DNA of 64,000 bases, taken from assembly GCA_021399445.1 (NCBI GenBank), contig JAJTUQ010000001.1:992001-1056000 (forward strand), read 5' to 3'. The notes beneath the pieces are model-generated. The model was not told the origin of the DNA and did not search any database. It worked only from the letters and a program-made list of their open reading frames with translations. The translations under genes and the position numbers were made by a program. The DNA comes from Xylogone sp. PMI_703 (Eukaryota > Ascomycota > Leotiomycetes). Every line of letters starts with the position of its first letter. The first letter of the stretch is position 1. Positions 31,073 to 41,754 of the stretch are shown piece by piece.

Positions 31073-33724
31073 CAGTGATTCTATCCATATCCCATATCCC
31101 ATACGGCCTCATATGGAGTATGGAATGTGGATCAATCTTCATATGGGTTCATATTACATACATATGGAATACAGAAACTGACGTCATACATCATCTCCAA
31201 TCTCTACCTGTAGGTTTTCAATACCCCCTGTAGTAGCTACACCTTGCCCAACTAACTCGGCTGCTACTCCCTCTGCTACTCCGCTGCGTATCCAGCTCTT
31301 CAAGCACTCGCCCTTCTCAACCGTAGACGCTCCAAGCTGCACTCTTTCCCATGTAATTGTACGACGTGCGCCTGAAAAGACTCGCTCAGGGTCAGCAGAC
31401 ATAGCCGGGATTGAAAGAATATCTACTGCCATCTTTGATAGTCGCGGAAATCGTTGTCGTTGCTCATCAAGCAGCCACCAAGTAAGCGGAGAACAATCGA
31501 TTTGAATCGGTGTTTGTGAAATATAGGCTTCGTACTCGTCAATATCTATGGCTGTGCCAATAACATCAAGCTCTTGTGCAAGGAGATCGTATTCATCCGG
31601 CTCTGCCTTTGGCTCTAGCGGCGGCGTAGGATCCATCATTAACAGCCCTTTATAGCTATCATCCCAGAGTCTCTTAACTGCACTAAGCGTTTGCCGATGC
31701 CAGCTCTTTGGCCAGTTCTTCAGAATATATGCTTTTCGACGTGATGGGTGAAGAATCAGCGCTGCAGCGTACGCTGGCGTCTCGTCTGACTTCATATAAT
31801 ACTTGTCAAAGACATGCCAGCTCGTAAGGATACAACTAAGAAGCTGTGGATCGTTCTTAAATTTTTCAAAGGCTTGATTATAATGCTTCACAAGGATATC
31901 CATAGTAAAGAGCGTTTGATCAAGCGTAGCGCAATAGTCCTGGGTCCGTTGAGTAGCCTTCCAAAAGGGCTGCAGAAAGCTACGTGTATTCTTCAGCATT
32001 AGCCAGTCCTGAGGCGTCAGATAATCGTCCTTTAGCTGATCATAGTACTTTTTCTGATACCACTCAACATGCTCTTGTTTCTCAATTACCACATCAAGGA
32101 GAAGATACCACGAATTCCAGCGTGTATCATTATCGAGACACAACACTCTGCCAGCCTTATCCTTAAAGAGATTATACCGATAATTATCGGCTCTTATATG
32201 AATACAGGTGTTATGAACCTTACCAAGAGGTCCCATTTGACGCCAACCTAGAGATTTTCTCTTCTTCCACTCCTCGATTAGCGTTATATCGTATTCAGCC
32301 TCATCACACTCCTCCATTTGACGGCAAGCAGTATCAATAGCTTCCTTCGATTCAGTGAAGAGAAAAGCTTGAATAGCAAGGTTAATAATATGGCCGTGAC
32401 AGCGGATTCGATGGTCTTTAGGCTTCCATTCCTTGCCTTTTCCCCTCAGGAAATCGCTCAGGAGACGGCAGAGCACATCATTAGAGCCGTGATTATCGCC
32501 TGTAACATAGCCAATCTTATGTGAAACATTATAATCCTCAATTACACGTTCCAGGAGCTTAAACTGCTCTGCGCCGCTATGGCTCCCAGGCCCGTCAAGG
32601 CCAGGCAGCTCTGGCAGAGCAAGTAAGGCTTGACAGGTTTTCTTTAACTCCTCATTAACAAATTGCGCACAGACTCCAAGGAAAGCTTTGCGATTTGGCG
32701 AAGTCCAAACGTCGGCGGAAAGATGAATGAGAGACGGCGTAGCTTGAAGTTTCTTTCGCAGGATATCTTTATAGATAGAGTAAGAATTTGATACAAGCTT
32801 TTGAATTGAACCATGCGAGAGGCTAATAAGATGATCTGCAGCAGGATTAATTGTAGCTATAAAGGCATGAAATTCTGGCCATTGGCTGATATTATAGGGG
32901 AGATTTCGAACCGTTACTAGCTGAACAAGAGCCTCGATAGCTGCCTTGCGGTTTAGTGAGTTCTTCAGCACCTCCTGCTCATGCGCTTTAAGCTTCACAG
33001 TGTTCACTTCGCCGGCCTTTGCAAAAGCATCTTTTAGGAGGTTATTGCAAGCCTTCTTCACAGGGTGAGTCTCCCCACTTTCCAACTCAATATTATGTTC
33101 CCTGAGTAGATGGTTACGGAAAGTAGTTGATACAGTAGTACTGTAGGAGCGGCTAATGCAGTATTTGCAGTAGTAGAACTTTTCTTTTCTTCGAGGGCAG
33201 CGCTCAGGCTCCAAACCTTGAGGCTTGCGTGCATGCTCCCACGTGTTCGCAGTGAGTTTCCGTTTACGAGTTTTATTAGTGGTGAAGGAAGAGCTCTGGG
33301 TACTTGCAACTATATCGGAGGAGGCATCGGTTAATGCGATGACAGAGGTTTCACACTCACTAGAAGCGTCTGTAGTAAAGGATGTGATAGAGCCCATTAT
33401 ATGTTATATGTCAAATATGTAAGGCTCGAGCAATTAGCTAAGCGCGAAGCAGTCAGGGTAATTCAGTGTTGCTTTGAAATTTACGGAATGGGAACATCAG
33501 CCTAAGTGCAGCTTTGGGAAAGCGTAGAAAAAGATAAAGAAAGAAAAGAGTGCTCTAGGCAGCGAGAGTCCATGATCGTAGCCTTGAACGGAACCGGAAT
33601 AACTGTTGTTCCCATGTATTCCATACTTATTCCATAAGCCTGGCCTATATGGATATGGATATGGAGTATGGATTAGTTCCATATGCCATATGATATTCCA
33701 TACGCTGTATGGATAGAATCACTG
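31073..33724 (-). mobile_element. hAT-family DNA transposon, apparently complete
   Basis: A 2,652-bp element. Both ends carry the same 17-bp terminal inverted repeat CAGTGATTCTATCCATA, starting with the CAGTG typical of hAT elements. It is flanked by a perfect 8-bp target duplication GTTGTCCG at 31065-31072 and 33725-33732. Subterminal regions hold many CATATGG/CCATATCC repeats. It encodes one intact transposase. It is inserted into the SNF2 pseudogene. Confidence 0.93.
31184..33397 (-). CDS. hAT transposase
   Basis: Cuts and pastes the surrounding element. Intronless, 737 residues, no stops. The N-terminus has a BED-type zinc finger (YYCKYCISRSYS, then FRNHLLREH). Acidic catalytic positions are LSADVWTSP and GYVTGDNHGSND; RCHGHIINLAIQ is the conserved CxxH region; and the C-terminal dimerisation block holds SADPERVFSGARRTITWER with the catalytic-type Glu. 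With matching TIRs and target duplication the element could be active or only recently silent. Confidence 0.93.
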   Translation of the reverse strand: MGSITSFTTDASSECETSVIALTDASSDIVASTQSSSFTTNKTRKRKLTANTWEHARKPQGLEPERCPRRKEKFYYCKYCISRSYSTTVSTTFRNHLLREHNIELESGETHPVKKACNNLLKDAFAKAGEVNTVKLKAHEQEVLKNSLNRKAAIEALVQLVTVRNLPYNISQWPEFHAFIATINPAADHLISLSHGSIQKLVSNSYSIYKDILRKKLQATPSLIHLSADVWTSPNRKAFLGVCAQFVNEELKKTCQALLALPELPGLDGPGSHSGAEQFKLLERVIEDYNVSHKIGYVTGDNHGSNDVLCRLLSDFLRGKGKEWKPKDHRIRCHGHIINLAIQAFLFTESKEAIDTACRQMEECDEAEYDITLIEEWKKRKSLGWRQMGPLGKVHNTCIHIRADNYRYNLFKDKAGRVLCLDNDTRWNSWYLLLDVVIEKQEHVEWYQKKYYDQLKDDYLTPQDWLMLKNTRSFLQPFWKATQRTQDYCATLDQTLFTMDILVKHYNQAFEKFKNDPQLLSCILTSWHVFDKYYMKSDETPAYAAALILHPSRRKAYILKNWPKSWHRQTLSAVKRLWDDSYKGLLMMDPTPPLEPKAEPDEYDLLAQELDVIGTAIDIDEYEAYISQTPIQIDCSPLTWWLLDEQRQRFPRLSKMAVDILSIPAMSADPERVFSGARRTITWERVQLGASTVEKGECLKSWIRSGVAEGVAAELVGQGVATTGGIENLQVEIGDDV

Positions 33725-33860
33725 GTTGTCCGGTTGACCAGTGAATACTGGTTAGTGTTTTCCCAACGCCCATCCCATCTCCAAGAATAAATCCACGGAA
33801 TCGAGAACGACAGCTCCAATCCGCTTATGCTGCTGCCTTTAATTGATGATAATATAATGG
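33725..33860 (-). pseudogene. SNF2 pseudogene, ATP-binding fragment
   Basis: On the minus strand this reads FRGFILGDGMGVGKTLTS, a Walker A helicase motif I. It continues, across the hAT insertion and one target copy, into the fragment at 29.6-31.1 kb. An upstream in-frame stop shows it was already decayed. Confidence 0.7.
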
Positions 33861-34325
33861 GATGGTCATATTTTGGGGTTGTTTTAGTGACTCAATTGAG
33901 TATAATCGTTTCTTTGATTTGGTCTGCACATGTTAATTTGCAGATGATATTTATACTTACAATATAGTTAATCCATTTACAACCAACATATTTTGACGCG
34001 TGGACATGTTCGCCGTCATCAGATTGAAAGTAATTCTAGCTGAACGTGAGATCATCTATGCCATCGAATTCGATGGTCTCTTCGCCACTTTTTGTAATAT
34101 AATTGTCCCAATTAAAGCAGAAATATGGATCCAAGTTTTGGGAGCTGGATTTGGCATGAGAATCGCAACTTGCGAGTGATAACCGTATAATCCAATGACT
34201 GTATGAAATGAAGAAAGTAGCCAACGATATATTTGCTAACGACTTTCCTGACCAATTGTTGCTTATTCTAACATATTTATGAATAATGATAGTGAGTGAT
34301 AATTGATGAATTATCTACTTGAGTC
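33861..34325. other. AT-rich spacer
   Basis: About 460 bp between the SNF2 remnant and the 3' end of the flavin oxidoreductase gene. No supported feature. Confidence 0.4.
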
Positions 34326-36312
34326 TTAATAAAAGCCTTCCCTGTGTATATTACTATTCGGAACTCCGGCAGCTCGTATTCCATCAACAGCTGCATCCCC
34401 AAATCCACCAGGACCACAGATAAAAGCGTCCCTACCTTCAGCGACCTCTTTCCAATACTGGGGCTGTATGCGGCCTCTGTGTACCGAAACTTGTAAATTT
34501 CCATGTTCGAGGTTAGGAGTGTAGGTACTATCCTTGTTAGTAAAGAGGTCAATCCGAAGTCTAACGCCGGGACTGATTCTCTGAAGTGATTCTTGAAGAA
34601 GCTTCGAAAAGATTTCTGGCTCCCTTGTAGAGAGAGCTAGAATTATGTCATCCGAATCTTTGCCGTCGCGCTCAACCAAAGCTGAAAGCATTGACATAAA
34701 GGGTGTGATACCAATACCTCCAGCTACCCAGAGCATCTTAACACCGCCGTGTCCCATGTAAAAATCGCCGGTAACACCCACGATGTCAGCAGCAATATTC
34801 AATTTATCAATATCTACGGCATGTCCTAATTCATTGTTTGGTGACTGTTCTCTCAAAACGTTGAATAAAGCGCCGGTTACTGCACCACCTTTCATTTCAC
34901 GCATTGTTAACTCAAACCATGTTATATCATGGCCTTCGTGAGCACTCGATACCGTCCAGGTACGCACACGGTCATCGTTAATTGACCCAGGTGCTTCGTT
35001 TGCCATATGGCGATACACGGGAGGCCCAATCCAGTCCATAAAATCAAGGACAATGGCTTGTCCGGGTCGGATTTTGAGGCCCTCTAAACCAGGTTTGGAG
35101 ACAACTGCAAACCTGAGTGTAGCAATGTCAGGCCCAAATGGAGTTGCACCAATCAATCGTGCCTTATGTCCGCTAGATGCTGTTGCTTTCGACTCAGGTT
35201 CGTCATACAGATATTTGATCTTAGGGCTATACGGACTGCGGCCAACATCAGATCCTGGCTCCTGGCGAACAGGTAATGCATTGCGAATGAATTTAAATCC
35301 AGTGGTTGTTACACTGGTGAGGCAAGCTTGCCTTGGCATGATCTTAAAAGCGGGTGGACCAACAAGTACCTTCGCCGAGCCGGTTATATATAGGATATCG
35401 CCAGTAGTGAATGACACTATTGTCAAACCAGCTACACCGGAAGATTCAATATTTCCCAGACTGGACACAAATCTGTTTCCTGAGAATTCCGGTACAACAA
35501 CGGTGCGACCATCAGTGGGACTGACGCGGATAAATCCCGGTAGCCCACCTCGAGCATTCATGCCAGCATGCGAAGGATACTGCTCTGCAGTGGCAGCATC
35601 GGAATTATACACAGATGCAATAAATATTGTGTCAGCTTCGGTAATAAATTTGATCACTTCATCCGACAATCGTTCACCAGGTTGCATATGCAGGTTTTGA
35701 TATGCCACTGAGGGATTGGTATGGGGGTACGGGACCAGCTTTCTAACATTGATATATTTAGGGCAATTTCTAAGATAAAAACTCGTGTTAGTGATGGAAT
35801 CTTTCTAGTTGAACGACTGCCACCTACCCTGTAGTTTCCGTGATCCGTAAATGTATCTCACAGTCAAGCTTACTGCCCCCTTGTTTTATTTCGGTTATGT
35901 GTGCCGCAAATTTATTCCGTCTTCTTGTAGGGAATTCGATCCCTAAGCCTGCAGTCAGGAACCTCTCTGGAGAAGCCGTCTGCCGCATCTTTGGGTCTAT
36001 CCATGCCTGGGATGTGTTTAAAAGTGGCTCTCCTTCCCACAGTCGAGCATTCACTATCAACGTATGGAGATCAGGGCCTCTTACGAAGCCAATATCACCG
36101 GTTGCGCCAGCCACTATCGATGCCCAAGGTAGCCCGTTTTCGTCAATAGCAGTTATTGGAATAAAAGGAAGATTTGACGTATGAAAGATGCGATGCTGCT
36201 CACGCATCGCATCTTCAATAACCATCCATCTATCGCTAACGGCTTCAGCATAGCCTAGTTTGCGCTGCACAATCACCTCGCCCGGATGCCATCCATGAAG
36301 AGCTGCAGTCAT
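34326..36312 (-). CDS. PNPOx-like/ferredoxin-reductase fusion flavoprotein
   Basis: Predicted flavin oxidoreductase using NAD(P)H. Exons 36312-35828 and 35769-34326 join in frame to 642 residues. The N-terminal half is a pyridoxamine-phosphate-oxidase-like split barrel (NLPFIPITAIDENGLPWASI; GFIRVSPTDGRTVVVPEFSGNR). The C-terminal half is an FNR module: RTWTVSSAHEG for FAD binding, GGIGITPFMSML for the nicotinamide nucleotide, and FICGPGGFGDAAVDGI near the end. No [2Fe-2S] ferredoxin domain follows. It is divergent from a Zn2Cys6 regulator across 576 bp. Function in the fungus is not known to me; electron supply to an oxygenase is possible. Confidence 0.83.
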
Positions 36313-36888
36313 ATTTGGTCACAAGTAATATTCAATAGCCCGTGAAAATGTCTTTTGCATACTTCATTTCTTTTCTGCAACTTACTAATTATATCGTCTT
36401 ACCCTTGACTGATGTGGGGTGAGAGCTAAGTAGAGAGTTACCTGAACCCGCCTATCATAATGCGTATGGCGGAGCTCTAAAGCACGAAGCTTCCTAAGCA
36501 AGACGCAGTTACACATCTTTTCAAAATAACCAGTGATTGCCATATGTTTTGTGCTTTGTTTAGAGTTCTAAAACCTTATTAGATTTCTACCAATAGATAG
36601 GAATCTGGTCCTCCATTAGCCTGCAGACCTTAAATTAGAGTCCTGTATGTGCAGGGGCGAGATATTACCAGAACAAGGTTAGTAAGCAATGTAAGCGCCG
36701 AAGAAGCGAAATACCGAAGAACCGAGACACAACCTCATCTGTAGAACAGTGCAATTTGGTGGAACATCAACTCGGGCTTTTACTCTGATATTCGCGCCAC
36801 TTCAATCGGTATTTACCCTGACTGTCACGTATTCAAGCAGCTGCTATACTCGAAGGGCTGTTGGGATTCCATAGCATACCATAGCCAC
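36313..36888. promoter_or_regulatory. Divergent promoter, flavoprotein and regulator
   Basis: 576 bp between divergent start codons. No repeated element was found, and the CTCCCCG element of the salicylate promoters is absent. Confidence 0.4.
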
Positions 36889-39547
36889 ATGTCCACTCCC
36901 CGCAAAACTTGTGATGTATGCAAGGCCCGCAAGGTCCGATGCATCAGTAAGCCACTCCCGCCATGAACTCGAGGTAACAAAACTCATACCGTAAATCAGC
37001 ACCAAGTGAGAATGATCGGAATTGCACAAACTGCATTGTAAGTATCCGTATCCTCCCACGATACTGCACTCCACTTTGCCAGAGGATTATCTAATCATAC
37101 GATTCAGAGGCGCGGCGAGACGTGCCATTTCAGTAATATAAAGAAGCGGCGAAAGCGCTTTGAAATCGCGAATACATCGGCATTGAGTAAGTTTATTGAC
37201 TATACTTCGTTTCCCTCCGATACGTTTCTGACTATATGAGGTAGCACCCAACACCGCCTTAAGCTCAGAAATCCCGTCACTTCCGTCAATTCAGCTACGA
37301 CCATCTTCGCAGGACCAGGAGATTATTGAGTCGTCAATAGCTGATTCATCTGTATATGATGCTTCTGATGGCTTGCACATTGAACGAAGTCACTCGCCGC
37401 CTCTCATATATCTTGATCTACTACTCGAGGATAGGACTGTCGCTGGACGGCAAAGTCACGAGCTGCTGTTCAAGGTGGGCCACTGAATTAGCACTACGAA
37501 TCATGCTGACCCCAAGGAACTATTAGAGAAACGAAAGATTCGGTATATTATTACACCTATTCCATTTGCAATGGGCTAATGTAAGAGAAAAGTGAACAGT
37601 TCAAGTATCGCATTTTTTTCCGAGAGCCGAGTGAGGTCGTTGAATACTCGTCTCGGTCATGCACGGGTTCAACAAATTCTTGATTCTCTCGAAGGCTATG
37701 TGAAATCTCGTCTCTCAGGAACTAGTGGGACCCGAGAGATGATGAATTTCCGACGTTCTCAATCTCCCAATATTGAAGATACTTCACAGCTTCGTAACTA
37801 TATTAAATGTACGTATGCCTGATCAGCCGAGGTATAGAACCACAGTTTCATGGATTATAGCATACTTTCTCCATATACACCCAGTCTACCCATTTTTAAA
37901 TCGAGCACGTTTTGAGTCTCGAGCGTTCAGTCCCAATCTGCGACAGTCTTTGAAAGTTGACAAAGGCTGGTCTGCCCTCTACTTCACGGTGCTCGCCCTA
38001 GGATGCCAATACCATGGAGAGGGAACCTTCGATCAAGGCAAAGGAAAGCCGTGGGAGTATTTCCAAATTGCTCTTGAGAACCTACCTGATATCCTTATTC
38101 CAATGGACAACCTAATAAATGCCCAGGTTAGCTTTTTGACCCCATTTCGCTGACGAGATACTAACGGTAAAAAGGCTATGGCTGCCATGGTGTGTAGTAT
38201 CGTTCAACATGTATCAGCGCCGGTTGAATAACTTGCTTTCTATAGGCCATATTTTCACTAAACTTTTCCTGCATTGAAGTTTTGGAGCTGCTGGCTACTG
38301 AGGCAGCAAGAATTGCGCTTGCGATGAACTTGCATCAATCGGTCGAAAATGCCGAGGCACAGAGAACATTCTGGGTTATTTACTGTATAGAAAAAGAGTT
38401 CTGCTTTTACGTTGCAAGAGAGTCTGTAAGTTAATGACGCCTTGCTTTGATACCATATCTGGACGCGGGTATCTGACGTTGAAGTAGACGATCTCGGACT
38501 TTGATATTGGATGCCCAGTTCCAGACTCCCCTGAAGACTCTTTTGGCAACTTTAACTGGCTACTTTGCTATGTCCGCTATGCACGTATATTATCCAAGGC
38601 CTATGAATCACTCTTTTCTATCAGTGCTACAGTGAGCTCAACCTCGGATTACGGCGCGAAGATAAATAGAATCCGTAGTCAATTGGATGCTTGGAAAGAT
38701 TCAATTCCATTAGATTTCCGGCCTGGGCAATCTGTTCAGAGGAATGATAACTTTTTACCGGTCTCAAAATATCTTACCGTTAAGCTCCACTTCTCTTATT
38801 ACCACACTGTCATCGCGTTATCTCGCTTAAAGTTGCACGTCTTTAAAGATGGTGACGAGGAGATGCTCCTGGCTTGCAAATCTGATTTAATGCATTCGGC
38901 TCGATGTATCATTGACCTTACCCAGCATATTGAAATGGCCCACTATACAGCTCTGTGGTAAGTACCCTTACACCTTTATCCAATATTTATAGCTAAAGTT
39001 AAAAGGGTCATGGGAACTATACCTCTTGTTGCACTATTCATCCTCTTTGATTTCGTTATTCACAATCCCCATCATCCTGAAACGAAGAAGAATTTAGCAT
39101 TTCTGGATATTGTAGCGGGGTATTTTACACGTCTCGACTTCACATCTGAAGGTTCCATTCCCGGCTCATTACTTGCCGAGTTCACTCACATAGCCAGGCA
39201 GTTCGTGCAAGAAATCCAATCAGTTCCAAATAATCCTGTGGACAATGAAATAGCACAGAGAAATGACTCGCAAATACGACCTAGCATAATAGTGAGTTAA
39301 CTACCTTATATCTTCACCTATTCTTGATTACACTGAGTGTTCACACTTCCAGGGATTATCTTCTCCCAGCATCACTCCGAATGATCCTATTTCTCAAGGA
39401 TTTCTTACCTATCCGAATATGGAACACTTCGGAACTACGCCCGAGGGCCATCCTGGGTTCGACGTCTCCAATCTTTTTGGATGGAGTCTAGCAGAGTTCA
39501 ATATCACAGGTTTCGACGCCGTGATGGATTCAGGGTCCCTTGACTAG
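36889..39547 (+). CDS. Zn2Cys6 transcription factor
   Basis: Nuclear regulator. Start ATG 36889: MSTPRKTCDVCKARKVRC. Two introns interrupt the zinc cluster; splicing gives CDVCKARKVRC, then NCTNC, then IRRGETC, a complete six-Cys binuclear cluster. Further exons carry the fungal_trans middle homology region: LFLHIHPVYPFLNRARF near 37.9 kb, GWSALYFTVLALGCQYHGEG, and AARIALAMNLHQS and FWVIYCIEKEFCFYVARES near 38.3-38.4 kb. The end at 39547 (VMDSGSLD) is read from the last exon. About eight introns are needed; not all junctions were fixed. It may control the divergent flavoprotein gene or the neighbouring salicylate genes. Confidence 0.82.
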
Positions 39548-40019
39548 GGAACTCTATAAGACTCACACAATCTCTGATGACCGCTCAAAGAATTGATGAT
39601 TCCTTGGCTACTTTGGAATTTAGAGCCAACAAATAAAAACTAACTGTATGACTTGGGAGCCATTAAACCACAATTCAAATTAGATAGACGGGAAGCCCAC
39701 AGATCACTGGAAGCTGTACCATCTGGATTAATGGATTAGGCTTGAATGGCCCATTATAACAGCGTTTGAAATCTCCGTAAATTAACATAGAGACGGCGGA
39801 AAGAACAAATGGCTTTGAATGTATTTATAAAGATAATCTGAATTTAGTGATTGGGAAATGGGATGTTGACAATGTGTTCAGAATTTACTGGAAACAAATA
39901 TATTCCCTTGGTACTAAGGGTTTTCAAATCAGAAAGCTGTAAATTTTAATGAAAAGATACTAGTGTTAAATTTGTTACAGTTGACCACGTTGCCATATGC
40001 AAAATCCTATTAATATGTT
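39548..40019. other. Convergent spacer
   Basis: 472 bp, AT-rich, between a regulator and the salicylate hydroxylase gene. Nothing recognised. Confidence 0.4.
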
Positions 40020-41374
40020 CTATTTACATGCTGCTTCTTCATATATTGCATCGATATTCTCTTTCCAAATCCAATTCATGCGATCCTTTAGTCGATTCCG
40101 AATTTCTGGTACACATTCCTCGAGCGTCTTGCCTTTCATGTCATCTGCCTGCAGCTCGTATACTATCCCAGCTTCTCTAGCCGTCCGTTGTGCTTTTTGG
40201 GCTCGTGGGAGCCGTACATCTTGATATACCTGAGTCCACTTTTTCAGGTCCATACCGGTACGGAGATAGTCCTGCATTGCCCGTCCGAATATATAACCGT
40301 CTTCTATGGCTTGTCCAGCGCCGGCTCCTGCGATTAAAGGGTTAGGAATGCTAACATTAGGACAAAATGAGAAACACTTGCCTTGGTGTGGTAACATTGC
40401 ATGCGCTGCATCACCCATGAGCACAACTTTCCCGTCACAAAATACCCACTGCTCTAGGGGGTCACGATCGTTTATCAGCCATTTCCCCGGACGGGATGGC
40501 ATGTGCGTGATAACCTTCCTCACGACCGGATCGAAACCCTTGTATTCATTCTCAAGCTCAGCTCTATCCGCAGTAGTTGTCCAACTTTCCTCCAGCTCAG
40601 GCATATCCTCTCTATTCTTGGTGACGAATGCCACAATGTTTAGTGTTTTATTTTGGCTTACCGGAAAAACCAAAAAATGCTTGTCTTTATTTAGCCAGCT
40701 AGCTGAGTAACTAGAAAGCGGCCAGAATGACTCTATTTCATTTATGGGGACCAGTCCACGGTATGCAATTCGACCGCTATACCTCGGATTATCAGAGACG
40801 AAATGCCCTCTTACAGTGGAGTGAATACCGTCACATCCCACAACCACATCAGCAGTAGTCTCTGTGCCATCTTCGAAGTGTAGCCAGACTTTATCTTCTA
40901 TTTCCTATGGCCTATTAGTTAAATATAATTAAACTCTACACTCGACAGGCTTACTTTGATCGTCTTAAGACGCTTATTCGTGTGAAGTGTGGCTGCCCTT
41001 CTCTCAACCACAGCTGCTTTGAGCAAATCCAAAAATTCAGCTCTATGCACAGGCATCTGTCGAATTGGATTGCTATCATCTGCTGCAGGGGTCACTATCT
41101 CTTCTCCAGTATCGCCTCTTCGGAAGGAGATCCAGATGCCGTTTCGGCGCCCAGCAATTGCATTGATGGCTTCTCCGAGTCCGAGTTTGTGCAGCAATTT
41201 TGCTGCATTAACTCCAATGCCAATTCCAGCACCGATTTCCTTGTATTCTGGCGCCTGCTCATAGACATCGATGTGTATGCCAGGACAGTGGTGAGCGAGG
41301 GATAGAGCGCAAACTAAACCTCCAATCCCTCCCCCAATGATGGCGATATGATAGTTTACGCTGTGCGAACCCAT
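40020..41374 (-). CDS. Salicylate hydroxylase-like FAD monooxygenase
   Basis: Flavin monooxygenase of the salicylate 1-monooxygenase type, expected to convert salicylate to catechol. Exons 41374-40955, 40904-40382 and 40327-40020 join in frame to 416 residues. Motifs are IIGGGIGGLVCALSLAHH (FAD), VVGCDGIHSTVRGHF (DG motif), and VVLMGDAAHAMLPHQG then AGAGAGQAIEDGYIFGRA. The last intron uses a GC donor (GCAAGTG...CGCAG) and is 54 nt with no stop, so a retained copy would only add 18 residues. It is divergent from an MFS gene over a 380-bp region with three copies of a shared element. A different hydroxybenzoate could be the substrate. Confidence 0.87.
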
Positions 41375-41754
41375 CGTGCTTTGATAACCTAAGAAAATGA
41401 ATTACTAAGTTTACATGTCGCGTCGCGTCTATAAATTCATTGATCGTTTTTACATCTTTAGCTTAGTTATCTCTCCCCGTGTTCCGGACGGAAATACTGA
41501 GTGACTACTAAACTCCCCGTCATCCGAATATTTTGTTGTCTCCCCGGTTTCCGAAGCCAAGAATCCATAAGACTGTGGAGAATAATACTACCGTGGCAAG
41601 CAGCGCGGCTCATGATTGGTAGCTGAGAAGTATAACACTCAATCTACCCCGTACCCCAGATTCTATTGTTTGCAAACTCCAATCCGTCGCAGATCACTCT
41701 GCAGAAATCACCATCAAATGATCTCAATATCACGCGGTTTTGAAACTGGATAAC
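41375..41754. promoter_or_regulatory. Divergent promoter with three CCG-N4-CCG elements
   Basis: Between the hydroxylase and the MFS gene. Three copies of a CTCCCCG-N4-CCG element occur at 41473-41488 (CTCCCCGTGTTCCGGA), 41513-41528 (CTCCCCGTCATCCGAA) and 41540-41555 (CTCCCCGGTTTCCGAA). Direct CCG repeats with fixed spacing suit a zinc-cluster regulator. Confidence 0.65.

Noticed and set aside
35053..35700. 215-codon plus-strand frame
   Set aside because: It lies antisense to the flavoprotein exon, which has clear FNR motifs. It is a shadow frame.
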